From contig JAFUNA010000021.1 of NCBI GenBank assembly GCA_017473165.1, positions 1-64,000 on the forward strand: 64,000 bases of DNA. The letters run 5' to 3'. This DNA is from Clostridia bacterium. GTDB lineage: Bacteria; Bacillota; Clostridia; Oscillospirales; Acutalibacteraceae. Under the pieces are notes generated by a model. That model worked only from the letters and a program-made list of their open reading frames with translations. It had not been told where the DNA came from and did no database searches. Below are positions 6,318 to 15,804 of this stretch, piece by piece; the stretch's first letter is position 1; each line of letters opens with the position of its first letter. The position numbers and the translations under genes are program-made.

Positions 6318-9173
6318 TCAGCCGACAAACTTGATTGTAAGAATCTTTTTGCCTGTGATTTCGAAATCAACAAAGCCGTCTTCATTCATTGTGAGAGGAG
6401 CGGAGTCGAGTTCTTCGAGAGTCACGAGCTTAACTTCCTTCCACTGCTTGCCCGAGTATTCGGGAAGCTCAAATTCGGCAACCTGTCTTTCAACGGGTGA
6501 CTGCGGCTTCTCAATGGGAGCAATGCCGCCGTTAAGACGGATTGAATTCTTGACTGTTTTGTCGGAGGGATTGAAGAGTCTGATGATATAGCCTTCGCCG
6601 TCTTCGCTCTTCTTGATTGCGCTGACGTTGAGGTTTTCGTCCTTGAGTTCAAGGAAGGCATGGGTGAGAGGATTCTTGCCGTGTGCTGTGGGAGCAAGCT
6701 GACCTGCGGTAAGATAGAGGTTGAAACGCTCGCTTTCCTGCCATACGTTACCTTCTTCCCAATCGCCTCTGTGGGGCATGAATGCGTAGCGGAAGGTGTT
6801 AACGCCGATGCACTGTGAGCCCTTATCCCAGTCGCTGTAATTCTGCATATCTGCGGTTACGCATATGCGAAGGGGATATGCACGGATGAGTGAAAGATAG
6901 AGTGTGTTGCATTCGTCATCTGCTGCTTCATATGCCTTAAGACCCGTGTTGAGAAGAGCTGCACCGTTGACGCCGTCGGTGAGGTCAACGAAGGAGTTCA
7001 TGGGATGCTCTGTCATGGGAATTTCGTCATAGAGCGAGTAGTCGGGCTTTGCAACGGGACGCTTGACAACGTCAAACTGACCCTGTGCATATGAGAATTC
7101 GGATTTGATATTTGTGGGGAAGCCAACCTGGAGATAGTGGTCCTCGCAGCGGTTGTTGATTGTTGTTTCGATTTCAACAAATCTTGCGCCCTTGCGGAGA
7201 GTAACAACGCTGTCGATATCAACGGGAAGCTTATGCTCGCTTCTTGATTTTTCGTCAGCGGAACGCTTTTCGGGAAGCATCCATCTCATTGAAACTTTAT
7301 ATGCTGTTTCGAATTCGCCGTCACGGAGAAGTGTGATGGTTGCGTTTTCGTTAAGAGTTGTGAAAATTTCGTTGAATTCGGGTACGAAATGCTCCCAGGG
7401 ATTACCGATTTCGCCGCCGTCCTTGAAGTAACCGAGGTTTTCGTAAACTCTGCCGCTTTCCTTTTCGGTAACGTTGTATGTGCCGTTGCTGTTGAAGGAA
7501 ACACGGAGATATTTGTTTTCCATAACCTGATTTGTCTTAAGAAGCGTAACGGGAGTTGTTGCACGGACATTGTAAAGGGGACGGAGCTTATAGGTTTTGT
7601 AGCCCATTGCGGGGATATCGGAAACCTCTGCGGCAATGAGATACTGCTCTGTGTGAAGAACGTTTGCGGTATCGTTGGGATTCTGGATAATCTGTGCGTT
7701 AGCCTTGTTTGATGAAATAATCTGATACTTGATTTTGTTGCCGTCTTCGTCAACGAGCTCAAAGCTGTCAGCCTTCCATTCAGCGGGGATTTCAACACGG
7801 AGATTGACTGTTTCGCTTCTCTTGAAGGGGGCAGGGTTGAAAACTACAACCGCTGCATCGTCACGGCTGAAGGAGCGAAGGTCGATATCGCCTGCGATAT
7901 CCATGAATGCACGCTCAAATACGCAGCTTGAAAGCTCTCTTGACTGTCTGTAGCGTGACATAACGTCTTCGTAAACAACATCTCTGCCGCATGAGCCGAT
8001 GCTGTCGTGACCGTGGTTCTGGAGAAGATAATTATATGAAAGGTCAATAAAGCCCTGGGGATAGGGTGCACCTGCGAGGGATGCAAAAACTGCAAAGGGC
8101 TCTGCGTAGTTGATGAGTCTTCTTTCTGTGTCGAAGTTTTCCTGCTTGATGTATGTTCTTGCGGAGAGAATCCAGCCGCAGAGAATGCTTACGCTGCCCT
8201 TGGTGTAGGGGTCACGCATTTCGCCCTTGAGAACGGGTGCGTTGGGGTCGAAGTTATCGATGATGCTCTGTTCCATTTCACGAAGGGTGCTGTGGAAAAC
8301 GTCTGCGTCGGGAAGTGCTGCGTCAAGGTCTTTGATGAGCTGAACTTCACGGGCATCGGGGCAGGAGGAATCGTGGCCTGCTGACCAGAAACGGTGATTT
8401 GTTGTCCAGTCGTTGTTCTGCTCCTCGATAGCCTGCTCTGCTCTTGCCTGAATGTTCTCTTTGTGATACTCATAGAACGGGTGAGTGTACTGATAGTCAA
8501 GCTTCCAGTCACGGTCGATAAGCTTGAAAACGCCGTTGTTATCGTTCCAGAGCATATCGCGGTTGTTTTCGTTTGTCTGATTGAAATAAACGGGTCTCTG
8601 AACTACATACCAGATGTTGTAACGGGGTCTTTTGCCAAGACGTGATGCCCAGATGCGTGAGCCGTCGGGGCTTTCCCAGAAAAATTCCGATTTGGGTGCT
8701 TTGTAGGTGTTGATACCTCTGTAGAATGAGGCGAAATTGATGCCGAAGCCCGAATAAATCTGGGGAAGCTGTGAAATCTGACCCCAGCCGAAGGGGGAGT
8801 AGCCTGTTTTGCTTACGCCGCCCATTTCCTTGCCCATTTTGTGACCGAGAAGGAGGTTACGGATAAGAGCTTCGCTGCCGACTGTGAATTCGTCGGGCAG
8901 GCAGAACCAGGGACCTACAGCAATTCTGCCCTCTTTGATGTATTTCTGAAGCTTTTCCTTCTTTTCGGGATAAACTTCAAGGTAATCCTGAATGGGCATT
9001 GTCTGTGAGTCAAAGTGGAAATGCTTATAGTCGGGATTTTTGTCGAGAATGTCGAGAAGCATGTCTACCATGTAGCCCAGCATATGCTGTGTGCGGCGTG
9101 CGGAGAAACGCCATTCTCTGTCCCAATGGGTGTTTGATATAAAATGACACTGAATTTTATTGTTCTTGTCCAT
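6318..9173 (-). CDS. GH38-family protein lacking the canonical nucleophile Asp
   Basis: A 951-residue intracellular protein with no signal peptide. It has the GH38 architecture: an N-terminal (beta/alpha) domain with HWDREW (His16, Asp18, zinc ligands), a HGHDSIGSC motif matching the HDSI zinc-ligand region, a mid-domain and C-terminal beta domains. At the place of the family motif PDxFGxxxxxPQI it reads SPFGWGQISQLPQI (residues 126-139), so the Asp that is both nucleophile and zinc ligand is Phe128. It may have changed activity, use another residue, or belong to a specialised subfamily. The start at 9173 has AAGGAG 8 bases upstream; a longer start at 9239 would overlap the upstream gene. It follows the HAD gene by 11 bases in one operon. 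Confidence 0.85.
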   Translation of the reverse strand: MDKNNKIQCHFISNTHWDREWRFSARRTQHMLGYMVDMLLDILDKNPDYKHFHFDSQTMPIQDYLEVYPEKKEKLQKYIKEGRIAVGPWFCLPDEFTVGSEALIRNLLLGHKMGKEMGGVSKTGYSPFGWGQISQLPQIYSGFGINFASFYRGINTYKAPKSEFFWESPDGSRIWASRLGKRPRYNIWYVVQRPVYFNQTNENNRDMLWNDNNGVFKLIDRDWKLDYQYTHPFYEYHKENIQARAEQAIEEQNNDWTTNHRFWSAGHDSSCPDAREVQLIKDLDAALPDADVFHSTLREMEQSIIDNFDPNAPVLKGEMRDPYTKGSVSILCGWILSARTYIKQENFDTERRLINYAEPFAVFASLAGAPYPQGFIDLSYNYLLQNHGHDSIGSCGRDVVYEDVMSRYRQSRELSSCVFERAFMDIAGDIDLRSFSRDDAAVVVFNPAPFKRSETVNLRVEIPAEWKADSFELVDEDGNKIKYQIISSNKANAQIIQNPNDTANVLHTEQYLIAAEVSDIPAMGYKTYKLRPLYNVRATTPVTLLKTNQVMENKYLRVSFNSNGTYNVTEKESGRVYENLGYFKDGGEIGNPWEHFVPEFNEIFTTLNENATITLLRDGEFETAYKVSMRWMLPEKRSADEKSRSEHKLPVDIDSVVTLRKGARFVEIETTINNRCEDHYLQVGFPTNIKSEFSYAQGQFDVVKRPVAKPDYSLYDEIPMTEHPMNSFVDLTDGVNGAALLNTGLKAYEAADDECNTLYLSLIRAYPLRICVTADMQNYSDWDKGSQCIGVNTFRYAFMPHRGDWEEGNVWQESERFNLYLTAGQLAPTAHGKNPLTHAFLELKDENLNVSAIKKSEDGEGYIIRLFNPSDKTVKNSIRLNGGIAPIEKPQSPVERQVAEFELPEYSGKQWKEVKLVTLEELDSAPLTMNEDGFVDFEITGKKILTIKFVG

Positions 9174-9184
9174 ATCCGTTCTCC

Positions 9185-10180
9185 TTATCCTTTGATAATT
9201 TTCATTATTTCGGCAAAGTTGTTGCAGAAGTGTGAGCAAACAGCCTTTGTGCCGCTTGATTCGATGTTGCCGCCTGTAATGCCGATTGTTGTGTAGCCTG
9301 CAAGACGTACGGAGCAGGCACCTGCACCGCTGTCCTCAATGCCGATAACTCTGTTTCTGTCGGCAAAGGCTTCGCCGAGACCTACGATTGAGGTTTCGGA
9401 ATAAAGCCAGGGATGGGGCTTGGGTGAAAGCTCGCCGAGAGTGCCTACGCTGCCCTTGCGAAGGGGGAAGCCCGCCGAGATAATTGCATCGTAGAAATCC
9501 TTGGGGTCGCCCATTCCGAGTGTGCGGAATGCGGAAAGAATTTCGGGCCATGCCTTTTCGTAAAGACCCGAGGTGACAAGACCGATTTTAACGCCCATGT
9601 CCTTGAGCTCAAGAAGGAAGTCCTTAACGCCCTCTGTGGGAGTGAATGCACCCTCCTTGCCTCTGCCTGCCATGATTTCTTCCATTTCTCTGTGAGTGTG
9701 CTCAAAATAGAAGTTTCGAGCCTTTTCGAGTGACTCACCGGGGCAGTATTTATCGATGCAATACTGAAGATGCTCTGAAACGCTGTGACCCGAAACAAAG
9801 GGAAGGTCAGCGTCTTCAAGCTCAAACTTGGGATTGCCGAGCATGCTTGCGGTGCTCATCTGAATAATCCAGATCCAGAAATCCTCGCTGCGTACGGTTG
9901 TGCCGTCAAGGTCCATGAGGACTGCGTTGAGAGGGTATTCTGTCTTTACGGGATAAACGGGATAATAAACGGGATAAGCGATTGCCGATTTAACGCCTGC
10001 AAGGGTGTGGTTTCCGAACGAAACAAACTCAACCTTTTTGTCGCCTGTTGCAACAATGCAGTCAACGCCGTTTTTGCCGGTTATAAACCTGCCGTCTTCC
10101 GTTGTTTCAAGAAGATGGAAGCCGCTGTCGGGTCCGATAAGCCCCAAATCGGGGATATTAACTGTTTTATTAAGAAGCAT
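9185..10180 (-). CDS. HAD-superfamily hydrolase (beta-phosphoglucomutase/phosphatase-like) with N-terminal extension
   Basis: 331 residues. HAD motif I is MDLDGT (Asp90, Asp92), motif II lies in LVTSG, motif III is KPHP, and motif IV is GIEDSGAG. A helical cap insertion between motifs I and II is of the beta-phosphoglucomutase type. The first 85 residues are an extension not typical of that class, including a YPVYYPVYPV repeat. It is encoded first in an operon with the GH38-like protein, so its substrate is probably a sugar phosphate from the same pathway. Phosphatase versus mutase activity cannot be separated by eye. Confidence 0.8.
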   Translation of the reverse strand: MLLNKTVNIPDLGLIGPDSGFHLLETTEDGRFITGKNGVDCIVATGDKKVEFVSFGNHTLAGVKSAIAYPVYYPVYPVKTEYPLNAVLMDLDGTTVRSEDFWIWIIQMSTASMLGNPKFELEDADLPFVSGHSVSEHLQYCIDKYCPGESLEKARNFYFEHTHREMEEIMAGRGKEGAFTPTEGVKDFLLELKDMGVKIGLVTSGLYEKAWPEILSAFRTLGMGDPKDFYDAIISAGFPLRKGSVGTLGELSPKPHPWLYSETSIVGLGEAFADRNRVIGIEDSGAGACSVRLAGYTTIGITGGNIESSGTKAVCSHFCNNFAEIMKIIKG

Positions 10181-10214
10181 ACCAATTTCCTTTCTTAATA
10201 CAAAATTACAAATT

Positions 10215-10243
10215 ATTCTATCACATTAATTTAAAGTTGTAAA
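10215..10243 (-). promoter_or_regulatory. Promoter of the HAD-GH38 operon
   Basis: On the minus strand TTTACA, a 17-base spacer, then TAGAAT, ending about 35 bases before the HAD start codon. It is arranged back to back with the plus-strand promoter of the second GH38 gene. Confidence 0.55.
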
Positions 10244-10275
10244 TCATAAAATCAAATATTTAAAAATTATTTATG

Positions 10276-10304
10276 TTGAAATGTGCAATGTTTGGTGCTA
10301 TACT
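10276..10304 (+). promoter_or_regulatory. Promoter of the second GH38 gene
   Basis: TTGAAA (10276-10281), 17-base spacer, TATACT (10299-10304), 55 bases before the start codon. The 178-base gap to the HAD gene probably houses shared control of both mannosidase transcripts. Confidence 0.65.
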
Positions 10305-10358
10305 GTATGTGGTATAATTTTGATTTTATAATCTTCTACCAAGAAAGGACGATGCAAA

Positions 10359-13300
10359 TTGGCAGAAATCAAAAATTTTGACGCAGTTGCCGCTCTTGAC
10401 GCAATGGATGCTCACGTTGACGATTGGCGTGACGCCACCAAGGGCAAGCAGAGAGGCATTTTCTCTTTTGACGATGTTGTTAACGTTAAGCTCAAAACTC
10501 TCAAAAAGAGAATCTACACAGACATTGAATCCCTTCCCGCATGGAAGATGAAGGAATGCATCTACAAGGGAATCGGCGATTATGAATATCTCTATGATGA
10601 GTGGAAAGAGCTCAATGTTGGCGACAAATGGGGCAATAACGGCTGGAGTGCATTTTTTAAGAATTCATTCGATATGCCCGAAAGATTCGCAGGCAAGAAG
10701 GTTACTCTCAACGTTTATTTTGGCGGTGACTCACTTCTTTCGCTCAACGGCGAGCCCTATCAGGGTCTTGACCCCTTCCGCAACAGCGTTCTTCTTTCTG
10801 AAAACGCAAAGGCGGGCGAGCACTTTGACGTTGATATCGAGTCATATTATGTATGGCACTCAAACGAATCAACAGTTAAAACCCTTTCCTGCTCATTCAT
10901 CGGCGTTGTTGACCCCGTAATCGAAGAGGTTTACTGGGATTTCAAGGCTGTTTTCAACGCACTCTTTATGCCCGTTCTTGATACGGGTCTTGCAGAGCTT
11001 ATCCGCTCCGCACTCAAAGAGGCTTTCACTCACGTTAACTTTGACGTTGACGGTGACGAGTTCAAAGCAGGTCTTCTTGAGGCACAGAAGGTTCTCAAAG
11101 AAAGAGTTTACAACAACCCCAACTACAAAACAGAGGGTATGCTTTCTCTCGTAGGTAACTCCCACCTTGACATCGTTTTCATGTGGGCATACAAAGAATA
11201 TGTTCGTAAGCTCGGCAGAACTCACGCAACAATGCTTCGTCTTATGGAGCAGTATCCCGACTTTATTTTCTCACAGAGCACAGCTCCCACATATATCGAA
11301 ATGGAAAAGAGATATCCCAATCTCTTCAATCAGGTCAAGAAACGCATTGAAGAAGGCAGATGGGAATACATCGGCGCAATGTGGGTTGAGCCCGACTGTA
11401 ACCTTGTTTCGGGTGAATCCTTTGTCCGTCAGCTTCTTCACGGCGTAAGATATGCCGAAAAGACCTTTGGAATCACTCCCAAAACCTGCTGGGTACCCGA
11501 CGTATTCGGTAACGGCTATGCAATGCCCCAGATTCTCAAGAAGGCAGGCGTTGAATATTTTGTAACCCACAAAATGGGTATCTGGAATGACACAAATCCC
11601 TGGCAGTACAGCACTTTCTGGTGGGAAGGTCCCGACGGCTCAAAGGTATTCTCAATCGTTCCTCCTACTCACTTCATCGGTACTGTTGAAGCTGACTCAC
11701 TCAAGATGAACTGGAAGAAATATACCGACAAGGCAACCATCGGCGAATCCATGTATTGCTACGGCTGGGGCGACGGCGGCGGCGGTGTTGACACCGAAAT
11801 GCTCGAATATGCAAAGCGTTACAAGAGCTTCCCCGGTCTTCCCGAAACAAAGCCCAGCAAGATTGAAGATTCACTTGCAAGAATGAAGGCAAAGGCAACC
11901 GACACCAACATTCCCACATGGAAAGACGAGCTTTATCTTGAAGAGCACAGAGGTGTTCACACAACCAAGGCTCTCCTTAAAAAGCTTAACAGATACAGCG
12001 AAAACCTCTACCGTCAGGCAGAAATTTTTGCATCAATCGCAATGAAATACGGCTATGAGTATCCTCTTGAAAAGCTTAACGAAGGCTGGCAGATGATTCT
12101 CACAAACCAGTTCCACGATTCACTTCCCGGCTCACACATAACCGAAGTTTTCGGCGATCTTTGTGCAATCTATGATGATATCATCAAAATCGGTGAAGAA
12201 GTCCGTGACGGTGCACTCAATGCAATCGCAGGTAACATCGGTGCAGGCGAAAAATACGGCAAGCCCTTCGCACTCTTCAATTCACTCGGAGTTGCCGCAA
12301 CCTCAAAGGTTGAGCTTCCCTATAAGGATGTTGAAATCTTTGACGCAGAGGGAAACAAGGTTCCCGTTCAGGCATACACAAAGCTTGACGGCACAAAGGT
12401 TCTTGTTTTCGTTGCAAAGGACGTTCCCGCTGTAGGCTATAAAGTATATTACACAAAGGATGCAGTTGTTGCAGAAGCAAAGGCAGTTGACTGTGCAGAC
12501 ATCGAAAATGCAAACTTCAGCCTTAAGTTTGATGCAGCCGCAGAGCTTGTTTCAATCTTCGACAAGAAGAACAACAGAGAAGTTCTTGAAGGCAAGGGTA
12601 ACGTGTTCCGCATCTATGAAGACCTTCCCGGCAAGTATGATGCATGGGATATCGTTGCAACCTATACAGACCGTGAATTTGAAACCGAGGCAGGCAGGAT
12701 TGAATCTGTTGTCTGCGGCGATGTATTCACCTGCGTAACAATCGCAAAGAATATCATGAAGTCAACTCTCAAGCAGAACATTATCCTTTATAATGAGCTT
12801 GACAGAATTGACTTTGACACATTCATCAGCTGGCATGAGCAGGAGAAGCTTCTCAAGGTTGGCTTTGATGTTGACATCAAGGCACAGAAGTTCACAAGAG
12901 ATATCGCTTACGCAACAATCGAAAACTCCAACTACCGCCACAATCCCTATGACAAGGCAAAGTTTGAGGTTTCGGCTCATAACTTCATCGATATGTCAGA
13001 AGATGATTACGGTCTTTCAATCCTCAATGACTGCAAGTACGGCTACGAGGTTAACGAGCAGAGAATGATTATCACACTTCTCAAGGCTCCCATGAATCCC
13101 GACCCGAAATCAGACAGAGGCGACCACTACTTCACATATTCACTCTATCCCCATGCAGGCAGCTGGAAGGATGCAGAAACACTTGTAAGAGGTCTTGAAC
13201 TCAACAATCCCATGCTTCCCGTTGAGCTTGCAGCAGATGCAAAGGGTGCAGAAAGTGCATCATTCATCGCAGTTGACGGCAAGAACGTTACTCTTGAAGC

Positions 13301-13523
13301 GGTCAAGATGTGCGAGGATGAGGATGCTTACATTGTCCGTTTCGTTGAAAAAGCAGGCAGAAGAGCAGCGGTTAAGGTTAATTTCTTTGCTGAAATCGCA
13401 AGCGTTGCGGAATGTAACCTTCTTGAAAGAGAAGACGTTGCCGCCGATATCGCAGACGGCAAGACCATGACATTTGAAATCAAGCCCTTTGAAATCAAGT
13501 GCTACAAGGTTAAAACAAAATAA
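10359..13523 (+). CDS. GH38 alpha-mannosidase
   Basis: A 1054-residue cytoplasmic enzyme with an apparently complete GH38 active site. NSHLD at about 270 supplies zinc ligands, the motif CWVPDVFGNGYAMPQIL carries the nucleophile Asp, and QFHDSLPG gives the second His-Asp motif. The N-terminal 250 residues form the beta-sandwich domain usual for longer GH38 enzymes, and C-terminal beta domains follow. It hydrolyses alpha-mannosidic linkages, probably on imported oligosaccharides. The start is TTG, chosen because AAGAAAGGA lies 9 bases upstream and the nearby ATG is out of frame. It is divergent from the HAD-GH38 pair. Confidence 0.92.
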   Translation: MAEIKNFDAVAALDAMDAHVDDWRDATKGKQRGIFSFDDVVNVKLKTLKKRIYTDIESLPAWKMKECIYKGIGDYEYLYDEWKELNVGDKWGNNGWSAFFKNSFDMPERFAGKKVTLNVYFGGDSLLSLNGEPYQGLDPFRNSVLLSENAKAGEHFDVDIESYYVWHSNESTVKTLSCSFIGVVDPVIEEVYWDFKAVFNALFMPVLDTGLAELIRSALKEAFTHVNFDVDGDEFKAGLLEAQKVLKERVYNNPNYKTEGMLSLVGNSHLDIVFMWAYKEYVRKLGRTHATMLRLMEQYPDFIFSQSTAPTYIEMEKRYPNLFNQVKKRIEEGRWEYIGAMWVEPDCNLVSGESFVRQLLHGVRYAEKTFGITPKTCWVPDVFGNGYAMPQILKKAGVEYFVTHKMGIWNDTNPWQYSTFWWEGPDGSKVFSIVPPTHFIGTVEADSLKMNWKKYTDKATIGESMYCYGWGDGGGGVDTEMLEYAKRYKSFPGLPETKPSKIEDSLARMKAKATDTNIPTWKDELYLEEHRGVHTTKALLKKLNRYSENLYRQAEIFASIAMKYGYEYPLEKLNEGWQMILTNQFHDSLPGSHITEVFGDLCAIYDDIIKIGEEVRDGALNAIAGNIGAGEKYGKPFALFNSLGVAATSKVELPYKDVEIFDAEGNKVPVQAYTKLDGTKVLVFVAKDVPAVGYKVYYTKDAVVAEAKAVDCADIENANFSLKFDAAAELVSIFDKKNNREVLEGKGNVFRIYEDLPGKYDAWDIVATYTDREFETEAGRIESVVCGDVFTCVTIAKNIMKSTLKQNIILYNELDRIDFDTFISWHEQEKLLKVGFDVDIKAQKFTRDIAYATIENSNYRHNPYDKAKFEVSAHNFIDMSEDDYGLSILNDCKYGYEVNEQRMIITLLKAPMNPDPKSDRGDHYFTYSLYPHAGSWKDAETLVRGLELNNPMLPVELAADAKGAESASFIAVDGKNVTLEAVKMCEDEDAYIVRFVEKAGRRAAVKVNFFAEIASVAECNLLEREDVAADIADGKTMTFEIKPFEIKCYKVKTK

Positions 13524-13532
13524 TCCGTAAAT

Positions 13533-13576
13533 AAGAACAGGGTGTACCGTTTTTGCGGTACACCCTGTGTTCTTAT
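13533..13576. terminator. Bidirectional terminator between GH38 and XRE genes
   Basis: A 12-bp perfect stem CAGGGTGTACCG / CGGTACACCCTG with flanking AAGAA/TTCTT complementarity. It serves the convergent GH38 (plus) and XRE (minus) genes. Confidence 0.8.
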
Positions 13577-14667
13577 TTGATTGACTCAATAATCTTTCTG
13601 AATTCTTCGTTTGCTCTGAATTCATCTGAAAGGGGATATCCGCTTTCCAGAGCGTCTTTGATTGCATGGGCAATATTATCGTATCCGCCTTTGAAAGCTT
13701 TTGTTTTATCAAATTCAAGACCTTCAACAAGATATGAGGTGTGGGTTGTGATGTCGGGCATCTCCTCATACTTAACGGCAAGCTCCGCTTCTTTTCTGAA
13801 GCATTCAATTGCACCCTTGTCATCGCCGTTATTGTGCTTGATAACGCCGAGATAGCCGTAGTTGAAAATCATCAGATACCAGCTTCGACCGTAGTCACCG
13901 TCAGGCATAACAGACTGAACAAAATTAAGATATGCCTCAATTGCATTGACATCACGCTCGAGGATGCAGCTTGCCTTGCGATTTATCATTTCGCCGAGAA
14001 GCTGAACCAATGAGGAAAAACCGTTTGCACATGCCAAATATCTTTTTTCGGTACCGTGAGGATAAAGCATCATAGCCTTTATTTCTTTTGCATCATGCAT
14101 CGACGGCATTTCATCGAGAATTGCATCAACAGCCGAAATGTTTACACCGCTGTTTTCAATTCTGCTCAATGATTCCAGATAGCTGCACATTGTGCTTTTC
14201 GCTCTGACTCTGATTGAGTCATCCGTGCAATAATTCTGAATGATTTCATACACTCTTTCTGCCTCTTCTCTTGATTCAAGAAGCTTTTCGGGCTCGTTAT
14301 AACCATAAGAAACAAGAGTTGACAGATAGCATGAAAGCAGTTTGTAGTTGCCGGGGAATTCGGTTGTTGCTTGCTTCATAAGCTTTCTTGCCTCTTCGTT
14401 ATCCTTAAGGCAAAGCTCTTTAAAGCTTTCCAGATAATTTTTGATTTTATTTTCCTGTTCAATTGTTTTTATTCCGAGAATCGTATCTGTTGTTACACCG
14501 AAAAACGATGCGATTGCGGGCACGAGTGTGATGTCGGGATAGCTTTCGCCCCTCTCCCATTTGCTGACGCTCTGATATGATACATTGAGGAATTTTGCGA
14601 GCATTTCCTGTGTAAGATCTCTTTCCTTGCGAAGCTTTTTGATTGTTTCTCCGATATAAATTGACAT
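13573..14667 (-). CDS. XRE-family transcriptional regulator with helical repeat C-terminus
   Basis: 364 residues. The N-terminal Cro/C1 helix-turn-helix (residues about 5-60) contains IKKLRKERDLTQEMLAKFL and VSYQSVSKWERGESYPD. A helical, TPR-like C-terminal region of about 290 residues follows. This architecture is common in Clostridia cytoplasmic regulators that sense a peptide or metabolite. A perfect palindrome at 14691-14711 sits between the putative -10 region and the ribosome-binding site, which fits autoregulation. It lies between GH38 and GH130 genes and may control the glycan locus, by position only. Confidence 0.85.
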   Translation of the reverse strand: MSIYIGETIKKLRKERDLTQEMLAKFLNVSYQSVSKWERGESYPDITLVPAIASFFGVTTDTILGIKTIEQENKIKNYLESFKELCLKDNEEARKLMKQATTEFPGNYKLLSCYLSTLVSYGYNEPEKLLESREEAERVYEIIQNYCTDDSIRVRAKSTMCSYLESLSRIENSGVNISAVDAILDEMPSMHDAKEIKAMMLYPHGTEKRYLACANGFSSLVQLLGEMINRKASCILERDVNAIEAYLNFVQSVMPDGDYGRSWYLMIFNYGYLGVIKHNNGDDKGAIECFRKEAELAVKYEEMPDITTHTSYLVEGLEFDKTKAFKGGYDNIAHAIKDALESGYPLSDEFRANEEFRKIIESIK

Positions 14668-14690
14668 AATGGTTACCTCCGAAAATTATT

Positions 14691-14711
14691 TGTTTAACAG
14701 CGCTGTTTACA
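14691..14711. promoter_or_regulatory. Probable operator palindrome of the XRE gene
   Basis: The sequence TGTTTAACAGCGCTGTTTACA is a near-perfect dyad centred on AGCGCT, 24 bases upstream of the XRE start codon. XRE repressors commonly bind such dyads in their own promoter. Confidence 0.6.
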
Positions 14712-14742
14712 ACCAAATAATAACCCGAAAAAACAAAAAACA

Positions 14743-14759
14743 CAATAACGCCGTTATTG
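14743..14759. promoter_or_regulatory. Second palindrome upstream of the XRE gene
   Basis: The 17-base perfect dyad CAATAACG-C-CGTTATTG lies about 80 bases upstream of the XRE start, near where the -35 would fall. Its sequence differs from the 14691 palindrome, so it may bind a different protein. Confidence 0.5.
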
Positions 14760-14802
14760 AGAAAACTAAACCGCAGGGCGAGAAATCAACGGCAAGAAAT
14801 TA

Positions 14803-14835
14803 GAGGCTGCTTCGTGCGAAACAGCCCCTTTTGTT
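14803..14835 (-). terminator. Terminator of the WYL-GH130 operon
   Basis: Minus-strand stem GGCTGTTTC / GAAGCAGCC (one G-U) with loop GCAC, followed by TCTAATTTCTT. It starts directly after the GH130 stop codon. Confidence 0.65.
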
Positions 14836-15786
14836 TTATTTAATCAAATCGTTCTTTTTAATGAAATCGATAACTTCGTCAACTGTTGTGAATGCAAGGG
14901 CAACAACGGTATCAGCGCCGCCGTAGTAGATTGCGATTTTACCGCTTTCGCTGTCAGCAAGTGCCGCACACGGGAAGACAACGTTGGGCACGTCGCCAAC
15001 GCATTCATATAATTCATGGGGGGCAAGCAGGAAGCAGTCTGCTCTGTGGAGCACCTTCCAGGGCTCGTCTTTGTCGAGAATTGCCGCACCCATTGCATAG
15101 GTGAAGCCGTTGCAGCTTGTGAGCACGCCGTGATAGAACATCAGCCAGCCTTCGTCGGTTTCAATGGGAGTGGGACCTGCACCGACCTTTGTCATTTCCC
15201 AGTTTTTTTCGGGCTTCATGACAAATCTGTGCTTGCCCCAATAGGTCAAATCCTTGCTGTGGCTGAGGAAAATGTCGCCGTAGGGTGTGTGACCTCTGTC
15301 GCAGGGACGGATAAGAAGAAGAAATTCGTCATTGACTTTTCGGGGAAAGAGCACGCCGTTTCTTGCAACGGGATAGCACGCATCCTCAAGCTGTGTCCAC
15401 TCCTTGAAATCGGTTGTGTATGCAATGCCGATTGTTGTGCCGTGGGGAGTGAGATTTACCCATGAAAGATAATATTTGTCGTCAATTTCGCAAAGTCTGG
15501 GGTCATATCCTCTGAAAATAACCTTATCTTCAAGCTCCCAGTTGATTGCATCTTTGCTGTAACCGACAACAAGAGTATGGTCACGGCTCATAACGTCAAC
15601 CCTGAAAACGCCTGCAAAGCCGTCGCCGAAGGGCACAACCGCAGAGTTAAAAATGCTGTTTGCCATAAAGAGATTATCTCTTGTGATAATGGGGTTGTTT
15701 GTGTATCTCCAGACGGGATATTTCCAGCCTTCGGGTTTATCCTGCCAGGGAATATTGGGTATTTTTGCACCGATGATTTTAGCCAT
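14836..15786 (-). CDS. GH130 beta-mannoside phosphorylase
   Basis: A 316-residue five-bladed beta-propeller enzyme of family GH130. Characteristic stretches are FNSAVVPFGDGFAGVFRVD, GYDPRL, RNGVLFPRK and KVGAGPTPIET...GWLMFYHGV. GH130 enzymes phosphorolyse beta-1,4-mannosyl linkages (mannosyl-glucose, mannosyl-GlcNAc or mannooligosaccharides), releasing mannose-1-phosphate. Sequence resemblance favours the mannooligosaccharide phosphorylase branch, but the exact substrate is inferred. AAGGAG precedes the ATG. It follows the WYL regulator by 18 bases and the two form an operon. Confidence 0.9.
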   Translation of the reverse strand: MAKIIGAKIPNIPWQDKPEGWKYPVWRYTNNPIITRDNLFMANSIFNSAVVPFGDGFAGVFRVDVMSRDHTLVVGYSKDAINWELEDKVIFRGYDPRLCEIDDKYYLSWVNLTPHGTTIGIAYTTDFKEWTQLEDACYPVARNGVLFPRKVNDEFLLLIRPCDRGHTPYGDIFLSHSKDLTYWGKHRFVMKPEKNWEMTKVGAGPTPIETDEGWLMFYHGVLTSCNGFTYAMGAAILDKDEPWKVLHRADCFLLAPHELYECVGDVPNVVFPCAALADSESGKIAIYYGGADTVVALAFTTVDEVIDFIKKNDLIK

Positions 15787-15804
15787 GATAATTCTCCTTA
15801 TATT

